Shown: in pieces, positions 10,906 to 18,987 of the stretch
Layout: each line of letters starts with the position of its first letter
Numbering within the stretch: the first letter of the stretch is position 1
NCBI GenBank assembly: GCA_030041475.1
Contig: JASHNU010000040.1
Span: 62,001 to 126,000, forward strand
DNA: 64,000 nucleotides
Source of the DNA: Candidatus Sulfotelmatobacter sp.
GTDB lineage: Bacteria; Acidobacteriota; Terriglobia; Terriglobales; Acidobacteriaceae
Reading direction: 5' to 3'
The notes under the pieces: generated by a model
Databases searched by the model: none
Told to the model about the DNA's origin: nothing
What the model saw: the letters and a program-made list of their open reading frames with translations, nothing else
Position numbers and translations under genes: made by a program

Positions 10906-11676
10906 ATGTCCTCAGACCTGCAGGGCCGGAATGGCGTCGTGTTCGGAGTTGCGAACAAGCGCTCGATCGCGTGGTCCATCGCGCAGGGGCTGCACGCCGC
11001 CGGCATGAAGCTCGCCATCACCTACCAGAACGAGCGCCTGGAGCAGGAAGCGAAAGACCTGATTCTCTCGCTCCCCGGCGCCGAGGGCTACATGTGCGAC
11101 GTTTCGAGAGACGACGACATCGACCGGCTCTTCGCCACCTTGAGAGAACGCCACGGCAAGCTCCACACCCTCGTGCACTCGGTCGCTTACGCGCCGGCCG
11201 AAGAACTGAAAGGCAACTTCGTTAACACCACTCGTGAAGGCTTCCGCATCGCGCATGACGTGAGCGTATATTCGCTGATCGCAGTCGCGCGCGCCGCCGC
11301 TCCGCTGATGGAAGAGGGCGGATCGATCATCACCATGACCTACTACGGTGCGGAGAAAGTGGTTCCGCACTACAACGTGATGGCCGTGGCCAAAGCCGCG
11401 CTCGAATGCACGGTGCGCTACCTGGCCCACGATCTGGGCAAGAAGAAAATTCGCGTGAACGCGATCTCCGCCGGCCCCATCAAAACCCTCGCTGCACGCG
11501 GCATCGCCGGCCTTGGCGACATGCTGAGATCGCACGTCGAGCGCGCCCCACTGGGACGCAACGTGGAAGTGGCGGAGGTCGGCTCGACGGGAGTCTTCCT
11601 TGCCTCGGACGCATCCAGTGGTATCACCGGCGAAGTGATTTACGTGGATTGCGGATACAACATCATGGGCTTTTGA
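10906..11676 (+). CDS. fabI: enoyl-[acyl-carrier-protein] reductase (NADH), FabI
   Basis: Catalyses the last reduction of each fatty-acid elongation cycle, trans-2-enoyl-ACP to acyl-ACP, in the cytoplasm. The 256 residues form a short-chain dehydrogenase fold: nucleotide-binding GVANKRSIAW near residue 13, SVAYAP near 92, and the catalytic set Tyr146, Tyr156 and Lys163 in YNVMAVAK, the same numbering as the Escherichia coli enzyme. The C-terminal SSGITGEVIYVDCGY is standard. ATG 10906 has AAGGAG seven bases upstream. It stands alone, divergent from the TPR gene. Confidence 0.97.
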   Translation: MSSDLQGRNGVVFGVANKRSIAWSIAQGLHAAGMKLAITYQNERLEQEAKDLILSLPGAEGYMCDVSRDDDIDRLFATLRERHGKLHTLVHSVAYAPAEELKGNFVNTTREGFRIAHDVSVYSLIAVARAAAPLMEEGGSIITMTYYGAEKVVPHYNVMAVAKAALECTVRYLAHDLGKKKIRVNAISAGPIKTLAARGIAGLGDMLRSHVERAPLGRNVEVAEVGSTGVFLASDASSGITGEVIYVDCGYNIMGF

Positions 11677-11714
11677 TCGCTCAAAAGGGGGCGACACCCG
11701 CGCGAAGCTGGCTC

Positions 11715-12167
11715 TCAACGGCTGACTTTGATCAGCCGGTCCTCGTTTTCCGCCCGCTCCAGCACAATCTCCACGTCCCGTTCTCGCAAGAATCTGGGAA
11801 ACTTTTCTCCCCATTCGATTAGCAGAACGCTGTTTTCCGACCGCAAGTCATCCAGCGCCAGCGTGTCGAGTTCGCGTTGCGTGTCGATGCGATAAAGATC
11901 GATGTGGTAAACCTTGACTTTTGGCCCGTGATATTCGTGCACCAGCGTGAAGGTGGGACTGGTGACGTCTTCTTCTGCGGCAGCATCGAAGGCCGCTGCG
12001 ATTCCTTTGACCAGCGTAGTCTTTCCCGCTCCCAGATCGCCGCGCAAAAGCACGAGTTTCGGCGGTGCGAGCAGATTCGCCAGAGTGCGACCGAAGGCGA
12101 TCGTCTCTTCGGCCGAATGAGTGGTGATTTCGCGCAGAATGTCTCTCGCCTTAGCCTGGGCGTCCAC
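11715..12167 (-). CDS. tsaE: tRNA threonylcarbamoyladenosine biosynthesis ATPase TsaE
   Basis: Small P-loop ATPase that works with TsaB and TsaD to make t6A at position 37 of ANN-decoding tRNAs. The 150 residues carry Walker A GDLGAGKT (43-50), the switch segment SPTFTLVHEY and the family phrase HIDLYRI, ending in a basic tail. Length matches the family. A GTG at 12167 is used as start; no better in-frame start is visible. It is last in a minus-strand series that includes nnr, a common genomic neighbour of tsaE (the old yjeF-yjeE linkage). Confidence 0.95.
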   Translation of the reverse strand: MDAQAKARDILREITTHSAEETIAFGRTLANLLAPPKLVLLRGDLGAGKTTLVKGIAAAFDAAAEEDVTSPTFTLVHEYHGPKVKVYHIDLYRIDTQRELDTLALDDLRSENSVLLIEWGEKFPRFLRERDVEIVLERAENEDRLIKVSR

Positions 12168-12212
12168 ACATCCAGTATATGTGGAAGAATTGGCCCTGCA
12201 CGCTACGGAGGG

Positions 12213-12599
12213 CTAGTACGTCGAGAACGCGCTCGACTTCAAGCCCAGCACGTTCCGCTCCGCCACGTGATCGAGCGAAGTACGCAGGCGGCGATGGTCG
12301 TCGTCCTCAAGCGCCACAAAGCGAAACGCCTGCAGCACCCCGTCGCTAATTTTCTTCATGGGGCTGAGAACTTCGGCCATGCCGTGAACCGGGCCGGCCT
12401 GCGTCTGAAAGGCAACTTCCACGAAGTCGCCCTGCCCCAGCGAGTGGGCTAGGCGGAGAAGTCCGCCGGTCGCGGAGATGGTTTGCAGTTTGGCTTTCGT
12501 GCGCCGGCCATCTTCGAGTCGAATCGCAGCCAGGACGGAATCTCCCAGCTGGACTCGAACAGCGCGGCGTGAAGGATGCGGTTGGGGGAAGTGGGTCAT
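12213..12599 (-). CDS. PilZ-like domain protein
   Basis: A 128-residue cytoplasmic protein with the shape of a PilZ domain. An N-terminal SRRAVRV resembles the RxxxR cyclic-di-GMP motif, and ISATGGLLRL resembles the D/NxSxxG motif, though the acidic/Asn position is Thr or Ile here. Binding of cyclic-di-GMP is therefore possible but weakened. It lies between nnr and tsaE on the same strand, separated from nnr by about 195 bases. Confidence 0.66.
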   Translation of the reverse strand: MTHFPQPHPSRRAVRVQLGDSVLAAIRLEDGRRTKAKLQTISATGGLLRLAHSLGQGDFVEVAFQTQAGPVHGMAEVLSPMKKISDGVLQAFRFVALEDDDHRRLRTSLDHVAERNVLGLKSSAFSTY

Positions 12600-12795
12600 A
12601 TGCCGGTAGGTCCAAAACGACTATGGCACCCGCCCCTGTTAAGTAATAGATTACTGAAGCCCCTTGTCCGGATTCCGCGCTGCAAGCCGGAAGTGAAGCA
12701 CCCGACAGGACGCTGTATGAACGACTTAGCTGCTATTTACTGATTGATTACCGTCCTGGAGGACATGCAGACTCGATGCCATCCTCGGAAGACCT

Positions 12796-14442
12796 CTAGT
12801 CCCAGCGAACGACTCTTTCGGTGGCCGCTTTTTGCGCTCTCCGAAAAGCCTCGGGCAGTCCGCGCAACAGATCGGTGGCAACCATGGAATGTTCACCAAC
12901 GCTTTCGCGCATCACATCACCGGCAAGGCCGTGGAGGTGAACGGCGGCACAGATCGCAAGTATGGCACTTTCGGGATGCTGCGCAGCCGTTTCTCGTGCA
13001 CTCATTTTCTGTGCAATCATGGCCGCGACCATTCCGGTCAGAATGTCTCCGGTGCCTCCGGTCGCCATGCCGGGATTTCCAGTGGTGTTCACCCAGGCTT
13101 CGCCATCGGGCTGGACCACCAAACTGCGGTTGCCCTTGAGCACCACGATCACGTCGTGGTCGTGGGCGAATCGGCGCGCTGTGCCCAGCCGGTCTTTTTG
13201 TACGTCGGCGGCGGAACAGCCGGCCAGCCGCGCCATTTCGCCCGGATGCGGCGTGATCACGAGCAGCCGGCCTTCGCCATTGAGTTCGTTTATCCGATTC
13301 TCGAAGGCGTTCAGGCCGTCGGCATCGAGAACAATGGGAATCGCGCTCTCTGCCGCCAGTGTTCTCACTAACGCAGATGTCTCCTCAACGCGCGAGATTC
13401 CCGGCCCAATCGCGAGTACGCTCTTCCCTTTCACCAGCTGAGTAATTCTTTCTCGCGCGCCGGCTGAAATTGTCCCGGCATCGGTCTCCGACAGGGGCTC
13501 GGTCATGACCTCGGGATGAAAGCCCGCGACTGTGGCGAGAACAGATTTCGGTGTCGCAATCGTGGCCAGCCCTGCTCCCGTTCGCAAGGCAGATATGCCG
13601 GCCATCGCCACAGCACCAGCTTTGCCGACCGACCCTCCCACCACCAGCACATGACCGTAAAGTCCCTTGTTCGATTCCGCCGGGCGCGGACCGAGCAGCG
13701 GCGCGAAATCCTGGGGCGTAATTACGTTGAGCAGCAGCGACGAAACAATCGCATCGAGCGGCGTTCCGATCGGGGCAACAACAGTCGGTCCGTCTGTCAG
13801 CGCGCTGAACACATGCGCCGGGCGCGGTGCCGTGAACGTCACGATCGAACTTGCCCGCGCAATGACTCCGGTCTGCGCGACGTTTTGAAGGGACATCGCG
13901 TCCGCGTCAGCGCCAGAAGGAATGTCGACCGCAACGATCGGTATCTGGCTCGCATTCATTGCCGCGATGGCGTCCGCGTACAACCCGCTCACGGGCGGCT
14001 TGAAGCCTGTGCCGAGAATCGCGTCGACATACAGATCGGCGTCAAAACACGGCCGCACGCGCTCGCTTCTCAATTCATCGCTGGAGCGAACGATCGTCGC
14101 GGCAATCGGCAACTTGCCATACATAACGGCGGCGTCGCCCTTCAGTTCCGCAGGATCGGCCAGGAGAATGACCTGGACCGTCCTGCCTTTCTGATGCAGC
14201 CGTCGGGCTGCGACGAAACCGTCGCCGCCGTTATTGCCCTTGCCGCAGATGACGACGATGCGCCGGGCCGCGCCGTAGTCCTGCAGCACATGCTCGGCCA
14301 CGGCAGCGCCCGCGTTCTCCATCAAGGTCAGCGAAGGCACGTCGAAGCGCTCGCTGGTGACGCGGTCGATGGCCCTCATTTCGGCCGCACTTACGATTTT
14401 CATAATGACGGGGTGATTTTCATTTGTCGCCGCGATGGTCAT
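12796..14442 (-). CDS. nnr: bifunctional NAD(P)HX epimerase / ADP-dependent dehydratase
   Basis: Repairs hydrated NAD(P)H. The N-terminal NnrE epimerase half (about 14-225) has EMRAIDRVTSE, MENAGAAVAE and GKGNNGGDGFV. The C-terminal NnrD ADP/ATP-dependent dehydratase half (about 240-545) has GHVLVVGGSVGKAGA, DADGLNAF, ITPHPGEMARL and the nucleotide loop NPGMATGGTGDILTG. At 548 residues it has the usual fused length. ATG 14442 (preceded by AGAGAAG) is preferred; ATG 14403 would start directly at MKIVSAAEMR. The potassium channel gene ends 13 bases upstream, so the two are likely cotranscribed. Confidence 0.95.
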   Translation of the reverse strand: MTIAATNENHPVIMKIVSAAEMRAIDRVTSERFDVPSLTLMENAGAAVAEHVLQDYGAARRIVVICGKGNNGGDGFVAARRLHQKGRTVQVILLADPAELKGDAAVMYGKLPIAATIVRSSDELRSERVRPCFDADLYVDAILGTGFKPPVSGLYADAIAAMNASQIPIVAVDIPSGADADAMSLQNVAQTGVIARASSIVTFTAPRPAHVFSALTDGPTVVAPIGTPLDAIVSSLLLNVITPQDFAPLLGPRPAESNKGLYGHVLVVGGSVGKAGAVAMAGISALRTGAGLATIATPKSVLATVAGFHPEVMTEPLSETDAGTISAGARERITQLVKGKSVLAIGPGISRVEETSALVRTLAAESAIPIVLDADGLNAFENRINELNGEGRLLVITPHPGEMARLAGCSAADVQKDRLGTARRFAHDHDVIVVLKGNRSLVVQPDGEAWVNTTGNPGMATGGTGDILTGMVAAMIAQKMSARETAAQHPESAILAICAAVHLHGLAGDVMRESVGEHSMVATDLLRGLPEAFRRAQKAATERVVRWD

Positions 14443-14455
14443 GCTTCTCTGATTT

Positions 14456-15451
14456 TCACGAGGACGCCGTCTGCTCCAGACGCCGCAATTGTGCCGGCTC
14501 GCCCATGGCGATGAGGCAATCGTCCGGCTCGATCCGCTCATCCGGCGCGGGATTGAAACGCATGGCATCGCGCCGCTTGATCGCCAGCACAATCACGCCG
14601 CGCTCCTGCCTTATGCGCGAACTCTCAATCGTCTTGCCGGCAAAGACCGACTTTCCTGTGATCTGAATCTCGCCGATCTCCAGGTCCATGCCGAGATGAG
14701 TGGTCGCAGTGTCGAGAAAGCTGACCACGTGCGGCCGCAGCAGCGACTGCGCGATGCGCTGGCCCGCAAACGAATACGGCGAGACCACGGAATCCGCTCC
14801 GGCAGTCAGCAGATGTTTCTCCGCGCCCTCTTCGCTGGCGCGAGCAATGATTTTCAAGTGCGGGTTCAGACCCCGCGCCGTCAGCACGATGTAAAGATTC
14901 GTCGCGTCCGTCGTCGTGACCGCGATCAGACCGCGTGCCCGCTCGATTTGCGCCCGGCGCAGGGTAGACTCCAGAGTTGCATCTCCCGCCACCACCAGCC
15001 AGTTCTCGGAAACATAGCGCTGGCGCTTTTCCTCGGCGTTGTCGATGATGACGAACGGCGCCGGCTTGCGCGCGAGCTCCCGCGCCACACTGCGTCCCAC
15101 GCGTCCCATGCCGCAGATGATGTAATGCCCGTCCAGACGTCCGATTTCGCGCTCCATGCGCCGCCTGCCGAAGAAGCTTTGCAGCTCGAATTCTAGCAAA
15201 GCCTGGCTGAGCGACCCGACTCCCAGCAACAACAGTGACACGCCCGCCAGAATCACGAACACATTGAAGACGCGCCCAGCGTGCGACAACGGGTGCACTT
15301 CCTGATACCCGATGGTGGTGAGCGTAGTGACCACCATGTAGAAGCCGTCGAACCAGGGCCATCCTTCGATGTAGTGATACCCCGCCGTGCCGACTGCCAT
15401 TACCAGCACGAGCAGCGCGCCAATTACACGGAGATTGCGGAAGGCTTTCAT
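14456..15451 (-). CDS. two-TM potassium channel with RCK (TrkA-N/TrkA-C) domains
   Basis: A 331-residue inner-membrane channel of the MthK/Kch type: TM1 about 8-26, pore helix and filter TTLTTIGYQ (filter 46-50), TM2 about 60-85, RCK-N Rossmann domain about 107-230 (HYIICGMGRVGRSVAREL) and TrkA-C about 245-325. RCK domains gate the pore by binding cations or nucleotides. The selectivity filter reads TIGYQ where TVGYG is usual, replacing the last Gly by Gln. It heads a probable operon with nnr. Confidence 0.9.
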   Translation of the reverse strand: MKAFRNLRVIGALLVLVMAVGTAGYHYIEGWPWFDGFYMVVTTLTTIGYQEVHPLSHAGRVFNVFVILAGVSLLLLGVGSLSQALLEFELQSFFGRRRMEREIGRLDGHYIICGMGRVGRSVARELARKPAPFVIIDNAEEKRQRYVSENWLVVAGDATLESTLRRAQIERARGLIAVTTTDATNLYIVLTARGLNPHLKIIARASEEGAEKHLLTAGADSVVSPYSFAGQRIAQSLLRPHVVSFLDTATTHLGMDLEIGEIQITGKSVFAGKTIESSRIRQERGVIVLAIKRRDAMRFNPAPDERIEPDDCLIAMGEPAQLRRLEQTASS

Positions 15452-15498
15452 GACGCGTCGCGAGCCTCGAGTCGTGAGTCCTTAGACACAGATTCGCC

Positions 15499-15597
15499 TG
15501 TCATCCTGAGGAGGGCGCTTTCTGCCCGACGAAGGATCCCTGCATTTTCTCTGTCGCCAGCAAAACGCACAGATTCTTCGCTTCGCTCAGAATAACA
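15499..15597. repeat. palindromic intergenic element (copy 1)
   Basis: Starts with TGTCATCCTGAG and ends with CTCAGAATAACA, which are imperfect inverted ends; the centre has GAAGGATCCCTGCA. It shares this design with elements at 18818-18929, 19471-19595 and about 52354-52530. It sits between the potassium channel and permease genes, flanked by the two arms of a heptamer array. Confidence 0.6.
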
Positions 15598-15610
15598 AGC
15601 ACGTTTTGGC

Positions 15611-15645
15611 GAACGACCAACGACTACTGACCAACGACCGACTAT
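15611..15645. repeat. heptamer array (locus 1, right arm)
   Basis: Five consecutive 7-base units of the type CAACGAC in perfect phase. A left arm of about four units of the type TCGAGTC lies at 15460-15487, on the other side of the palindromic element. One of six such loci in the window. Confidence 0.6.
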
Positions 15646-15654
15646 AAAACAAAA

Positions 15655-15681
15655 CGGCCCTCCGCGCAGTGCGGAGGGCCG
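15655..15681 (-). terminator. rho-independent terminator of the permease operon
   Basis: Perfect 11-bp stem CGGCCCTCCGC with a five-base loop, followed on the minus strand by TTTTGTTTTA. It lies 15 bases after the stop of the second permease. Confidence 0.9.
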
Positions 15682-15696
15682 GTCGAATGCGAAAAC

Positions 15697-17229
15697 TCAG
15701 TCTGCCATCGAGCGCGCCGCCGCTGGCGCTGCTCCGTTGGCGATCGCATTTTGTACCTTGCTATGTTTACGGCCATAACCGAAATAGATTGCCAGCCCAA
15801 TAATGAGCCACACGATGAGCCGAAGCTGTGTCGCCGGCGACAAGGTCACGATCAGTGACATGGAAAACAAAATCGCCAGGATCGGAACAAGCGGCACCAT
15901 CGGCGTCTTGAACGGACGGTTCAATTCGGGATGCGTCTTTCTCATCACCCACACACCTGCGCTGACCAACACGAAGGCCAACAGTGTGCCAATACTCGTC
16001 ATCTGATCCAAAACGCTGAGCGGAACCAGCGTTGCGAGAATCGCTACGAAGAATCCCACGACGATTGAGCTGATATAGGGCGTGCGAAATCGCGGATGAA
16101 TCTTGCTGGCCCACGGCCACAATAGGCCATCGCGCGACATGGAATAGAAGACGCGCGACTGTCCCAACAACATCACGAGCATCACGGTCGCCAGCCCGGC
16201 GATGGCGCCGAGTTCGACAAGGAACGTCGCCCACTGTTGCCCCGTAACTCGAATCCCGACCACGACCGGATCGGGCACGTTGAGTTGCTGGTAAGGGACC
16301 AGGTGAGTCAGCAATCCTGAGACGAGAATGTAGAGAACCGTGCAGATGACGAGAGACCCCAGAATGCCGAATGGCATGTCTTTTTTCGGATTCTTGGCCT
16401 CCTGCGCTGCAGTCGAAACCGCGTCAAAACCGATGTAGGCAAAAAAGACGACACCCGCGCCGCGGAAAATGCCGGACCATCCGAAGCTGCCAAATTCGCC
16501 ACTGTTTTGCGGAATAAAAGGATGCCAGTGATTTGGCTGCCCGTTGTGCTTGAACAAGAATCCGCCCGCCAGCGCAATGAAAACGCAGACTACCGCCACT
16601 TTGAGGATCACAATTGCAGTCGTGAAGTTGGCGGATTCCTTGATGCCGATCACGAGAATCGTCGTGATCGCCATAATTACAAGAAAGCCGACGTAGTCGT
16701 AGGTAAGGTGGACATTCTTGCCGAAGACTACGAAATCGGAGGATGGCATGGGGGGAAGGCCCAGCCCGATGTCCTGAAGGAAAGCCCGCAGGTGGCCGCT
16801 CCAGCCCACAGCCACGGTGGCCGCCCCGAAGGCGTATTCCAGGATCAAGTCCCAGCCAATGATCCATGCCACCAACTCACCGAGCGTCGCGTACGAATAC
16901 GTGTAAGCGCTGCCAGCAATCGGAATCATCGAGGCGAATTCGGCATAGCACAATCCGGCGAACGCACAAGCGATGCCCGCCAGAATGAAGGAGAACAGAA
17001 TCGCGGGTCCGGCAAACTGCGCCGCCGCCTGCCCTGTAATCACGAAAATTCCCGCGCCGATAATCGCGCCGATGCCGAGGGTCAGCAGGTTGATCGGTCC
17101 CAGGGCGCGTCGCAGGCTGTGCTCGCCCGTTTCCTGACACTCGTTCAGCAGCGTTTCCAGTGGCTTCGTTGCCAGCAGGCCGCCCTTCCCCTGAGGTTTC
17201 GTTGGCGGTGCAGCTACAGTGCTAGACAT
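15697..17229 (-). CDS. amino acid permease, APC superfamily (cationic amino acid transporter type)
   Basis: A 510-residue inner-membrane secondary transporter with about 12-14 helices. After a 45-residue hydrophilic N-terminus, helix 1 carries the substrate-site phrase GIGAIIGAGIF, followed by the conserved CYAEFASMIPIAGSAYTYSY. The pattern fits the CAT/YfnA branch; the exact substrate cannot be read. ATG 17229 has GGGGGAG eight bases upstream and overlaps the end of the preceding permease by eight bases, so translation is probably coupled. A terminator follows. Confidence 0.9.
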   Translation of the reverse strand: MSSTVAAPPTKPQGKGGLLATKPLETLLNECQETGEHSLRRALGPINLLTLGIGAIIGAGIFVITGQAAAQFAGPAILFSFILAGIACAFAGLCYAEFASMIPIAGSAYTYSYATLGELVAWIIGWDLILEYAFGAATVAVGWSGHLRAFLQDIGLGLPPMPSSDFVVFGKNVHLTYDYVGFLVIMAITTILVIGIKESANFTTAIVILKVAVVCVFIALAGGFLFKHNGQPNHWHPFIPQNSGEFGSFGWSGIFRGAGVVFFAYIGFDAVSTAAQEAKNPKKDMPFGILGSLVICTVLYILVSGLLTHLVPYQQLNVPDPVVVGIRVTGQQWATFLVELGAIAGLATVMLVMLLGQSRVFYSMSRDGLLWPWASKIHPRFRTPYISSIVVGFFVAILATLVPLSVLDQMTSIGTLLAFVLVSAGVWVMRKTHPELNRPFKTPMVPLVPILAILFSMSLIVTLSPATQLRLIVWLIIGLAIYFGYGRKHSKVQNAIANGAAPAAARSMAD

Positions 17230-18796
17230 AAGGCATGCTCCCCCTAGTTCGCGCCTTCCGCGACCACGCATAGTAGACCGGAATCCCCAACAGCACCACC
17301 ACCAGGCCCGGCCAAGTGTACTGCGGCTTGTAGCGCAATAGTACGACATCAATGAACAAAGCCATCAATATATAAATCGCGGGAAGTGCCGGATAGCCGA
17401 ACGCCCGGTACGGCCGCTCGGCCTCCGGATGCGTCCGCCGCAGCACAAACAGGCCGACGATCGTCAGAATGTAAAAGACCAGCACGGCAAAAACAATGTA
17501 GTCGAGTAGCTGGCCGTAGCTGCCGGAAACGCACAGCACGCAGGTCCACACCATCTGGACCATCAGCGACACGGCTGGCGTCTTGTACTTAGGATGCAGA
17601 TTGGCGACGTTGCGGAAGAACAGGCCGTCTTTGGCCATGGCGTAATACACCCGCGCCCCGGAAAGCAGCAAGCCGTTCACACAGCCAAAAGCGGAAATAA
17701 TGATCGCCGCCGCCATCAGCAGACCGCCGATCGAACCAAACATCTGCGTCATGACCGCCGTGCCCACGCGATCTTCGACGGCGTGATCGATGCCACGAGC
17801 CAGGATCGACGTACCGTCCGCCGAGCCGATGAGGGGAAGCACGCCTAAGTAAACAAAGTTGGCGGCAATGTAGAGCGCGATCACCACGCCCGTGCCCAGC
17901 GCCAGCGACAGCGGTAAATTTCGGCTGGGATTCTTCACCTCGCCAGCGGTGAATGTCACGTTGTTCCAGGCGTCCGCCGAGAACAGCGATCCCACCTGCG
18001 CCACGGCCAGAATCGTCAGCGTGCCCACCATGACGATCGGGCCGCCCACGCCTACCTGCACCGCATGCTGCGCGCCGAACCCGGCGTTGTTCCAGAAGTT
18101 GCCGCTGAAATTTGCGGCGATGGCCTGCGCGTTCCGCCCGATCGCGACGCCGACGAGGATCAGCCCCAGCAGAGCGGAAACTTTTGCGATCGTGAAAATG
18201 TTCTGGATCGCGGCGCCGGTCTTCACGCCAAAGACATTCACCACGGAAAGAAAAATTACCAGCAGGATCGCTACCAGATTCTGCGTGCTCACCCCGACTT
18301 CCATGTTGCCCAGCACCATGGGCCCGAACGGAATCGGCGGCACCTTCCAAAGGTGAAGAATCCAGTTGGTTGAAGAAATGGAGGGAAAGAAAACTCCGAG
18401 AAACTTACCCACGGCCACAGCCACAGCGGCGGCCGTGCCGGTCTGAATGACGAGAAACAGCGTCCAGCCGTAAAGAAATCCCCACAGCGGCCCCAGCGCT
18501 TCGCGCAGATAGACGTACTGGCCGCCGGCTCGAGGCATCATCGCGGCCAGTTCGCCGTAGCTGAGGGCGGCCACAATCGTCATGAACCCGGTGACGACCC
18601 AGGCGCCAATCAGCAACGCAGGCGAGCCGACTTCGCGGGCAATATCGGCGGAAACAATGAAGATGCCGGAGCCGATCATCGACCCCATGACCAGCATGGT
18701 GGAACTGGTCAGGCCGAGCGCCTTGACCAATTCTTGATCCTGATGACTGTGGACTTCCCAGTCGCTCGCAGGCGGCGTAGTTGTCGGTGTACTCAG
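17222..18796 (-). CDS. amino acid permease, APC superfamily (LAT type)
   Basis: About 524 residues, 12 predicted helices, with GSMIGSGIFIVSAD in helix 1 and ALSYGELAAMMPRAGGQYVYL after helix 2, the hallmark of LAT-type amino acid/polyamine exchangers. No ATG lies between the upstream stop and helix 1. The best ribosome site, AGGGAGGG, is five bases before a CTG at 18796; a TTG further in, 'QELVKAL', also has AGGA upstream. The open frame beyond 18796 reads through a palindromic repeat and is unlikely to be coding. It overlaps the next permease by eight bases. Substrate unknown. Confidence 0.88.
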   Translation of the reverse strand: MSTPTTTPPASDWEVHSHQDQELVKALGLTSSTMLVMGSMIGSGIFIVSADIAREVGSPALLIGAWVVTGFMTIVAALSYGELAAMMPRAGGQYVYLREALGPLWGFLYGWTLFLVIQTGTAAAVAVAVGKFLGVFFPSISSTNWILHLWKVPPIPFGPMVLGNMEVGVSTQNLVAILLVIFLSVVNVFGVKTGAAIQNIFTIAKVSALLGLILVGVAIGRNAQAIAANFSGNFWNNAGFGAQHAVQVGVGGPIVMVGTLTILAVAQVGSLFSADAWNNVTFTAGEVKNPSRNLPLSLALGTGVVIALYIAANFVYLGVLPLIGSADGTSILARGIDHAVEDRVGTAVMTQMFGSIGGLLMAAAIIISAFGCVNGLLLSGARVYYAMAKDGLFFRNVANLHPKYKTPAVSLMVQMVWTCVLCVSGSYGQLLDYIVFAVLVFYILTIVGLFVLRRTHPEAERPYRAFGYPALPAIYILMALFIDVVLLRYKPQYTWPGLVVVLLGIPVYYAWSRKARTRGSMPYV

Positions 18797-18817
18797 GAGT
18801 TCCCTCCCTACGGCTCT

Positions 18818-18929
18818 GTCATCCCGAGCGAAGCCGTTTCTCAGGCGGAGCGAGGGACCTCGCACGGAGCGCCACGATGCACGCGAGATCCCTCGGCACG
18901 CTGGCGAAAACTCGCGCCTTTGGGATGAC
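18818..18929. repeat. palindromic intergenic element (copy 2)
   Basis: Begins GTCATCCCGAGCG and ends TTTGGGATGAC, inverted ends of one consensus. Inside are GCGAGGGACCTCGC and GCGAGATCCCTCGG, which pair with each other. It lies upstream of the LAT-type permease. Confidence 0.65.
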
Positions 18930-18987
18930 GCATCGCTTTAACAATTCACACTGAGCCACTGCCGAATTGTGCGATGCCTCCAGAACT

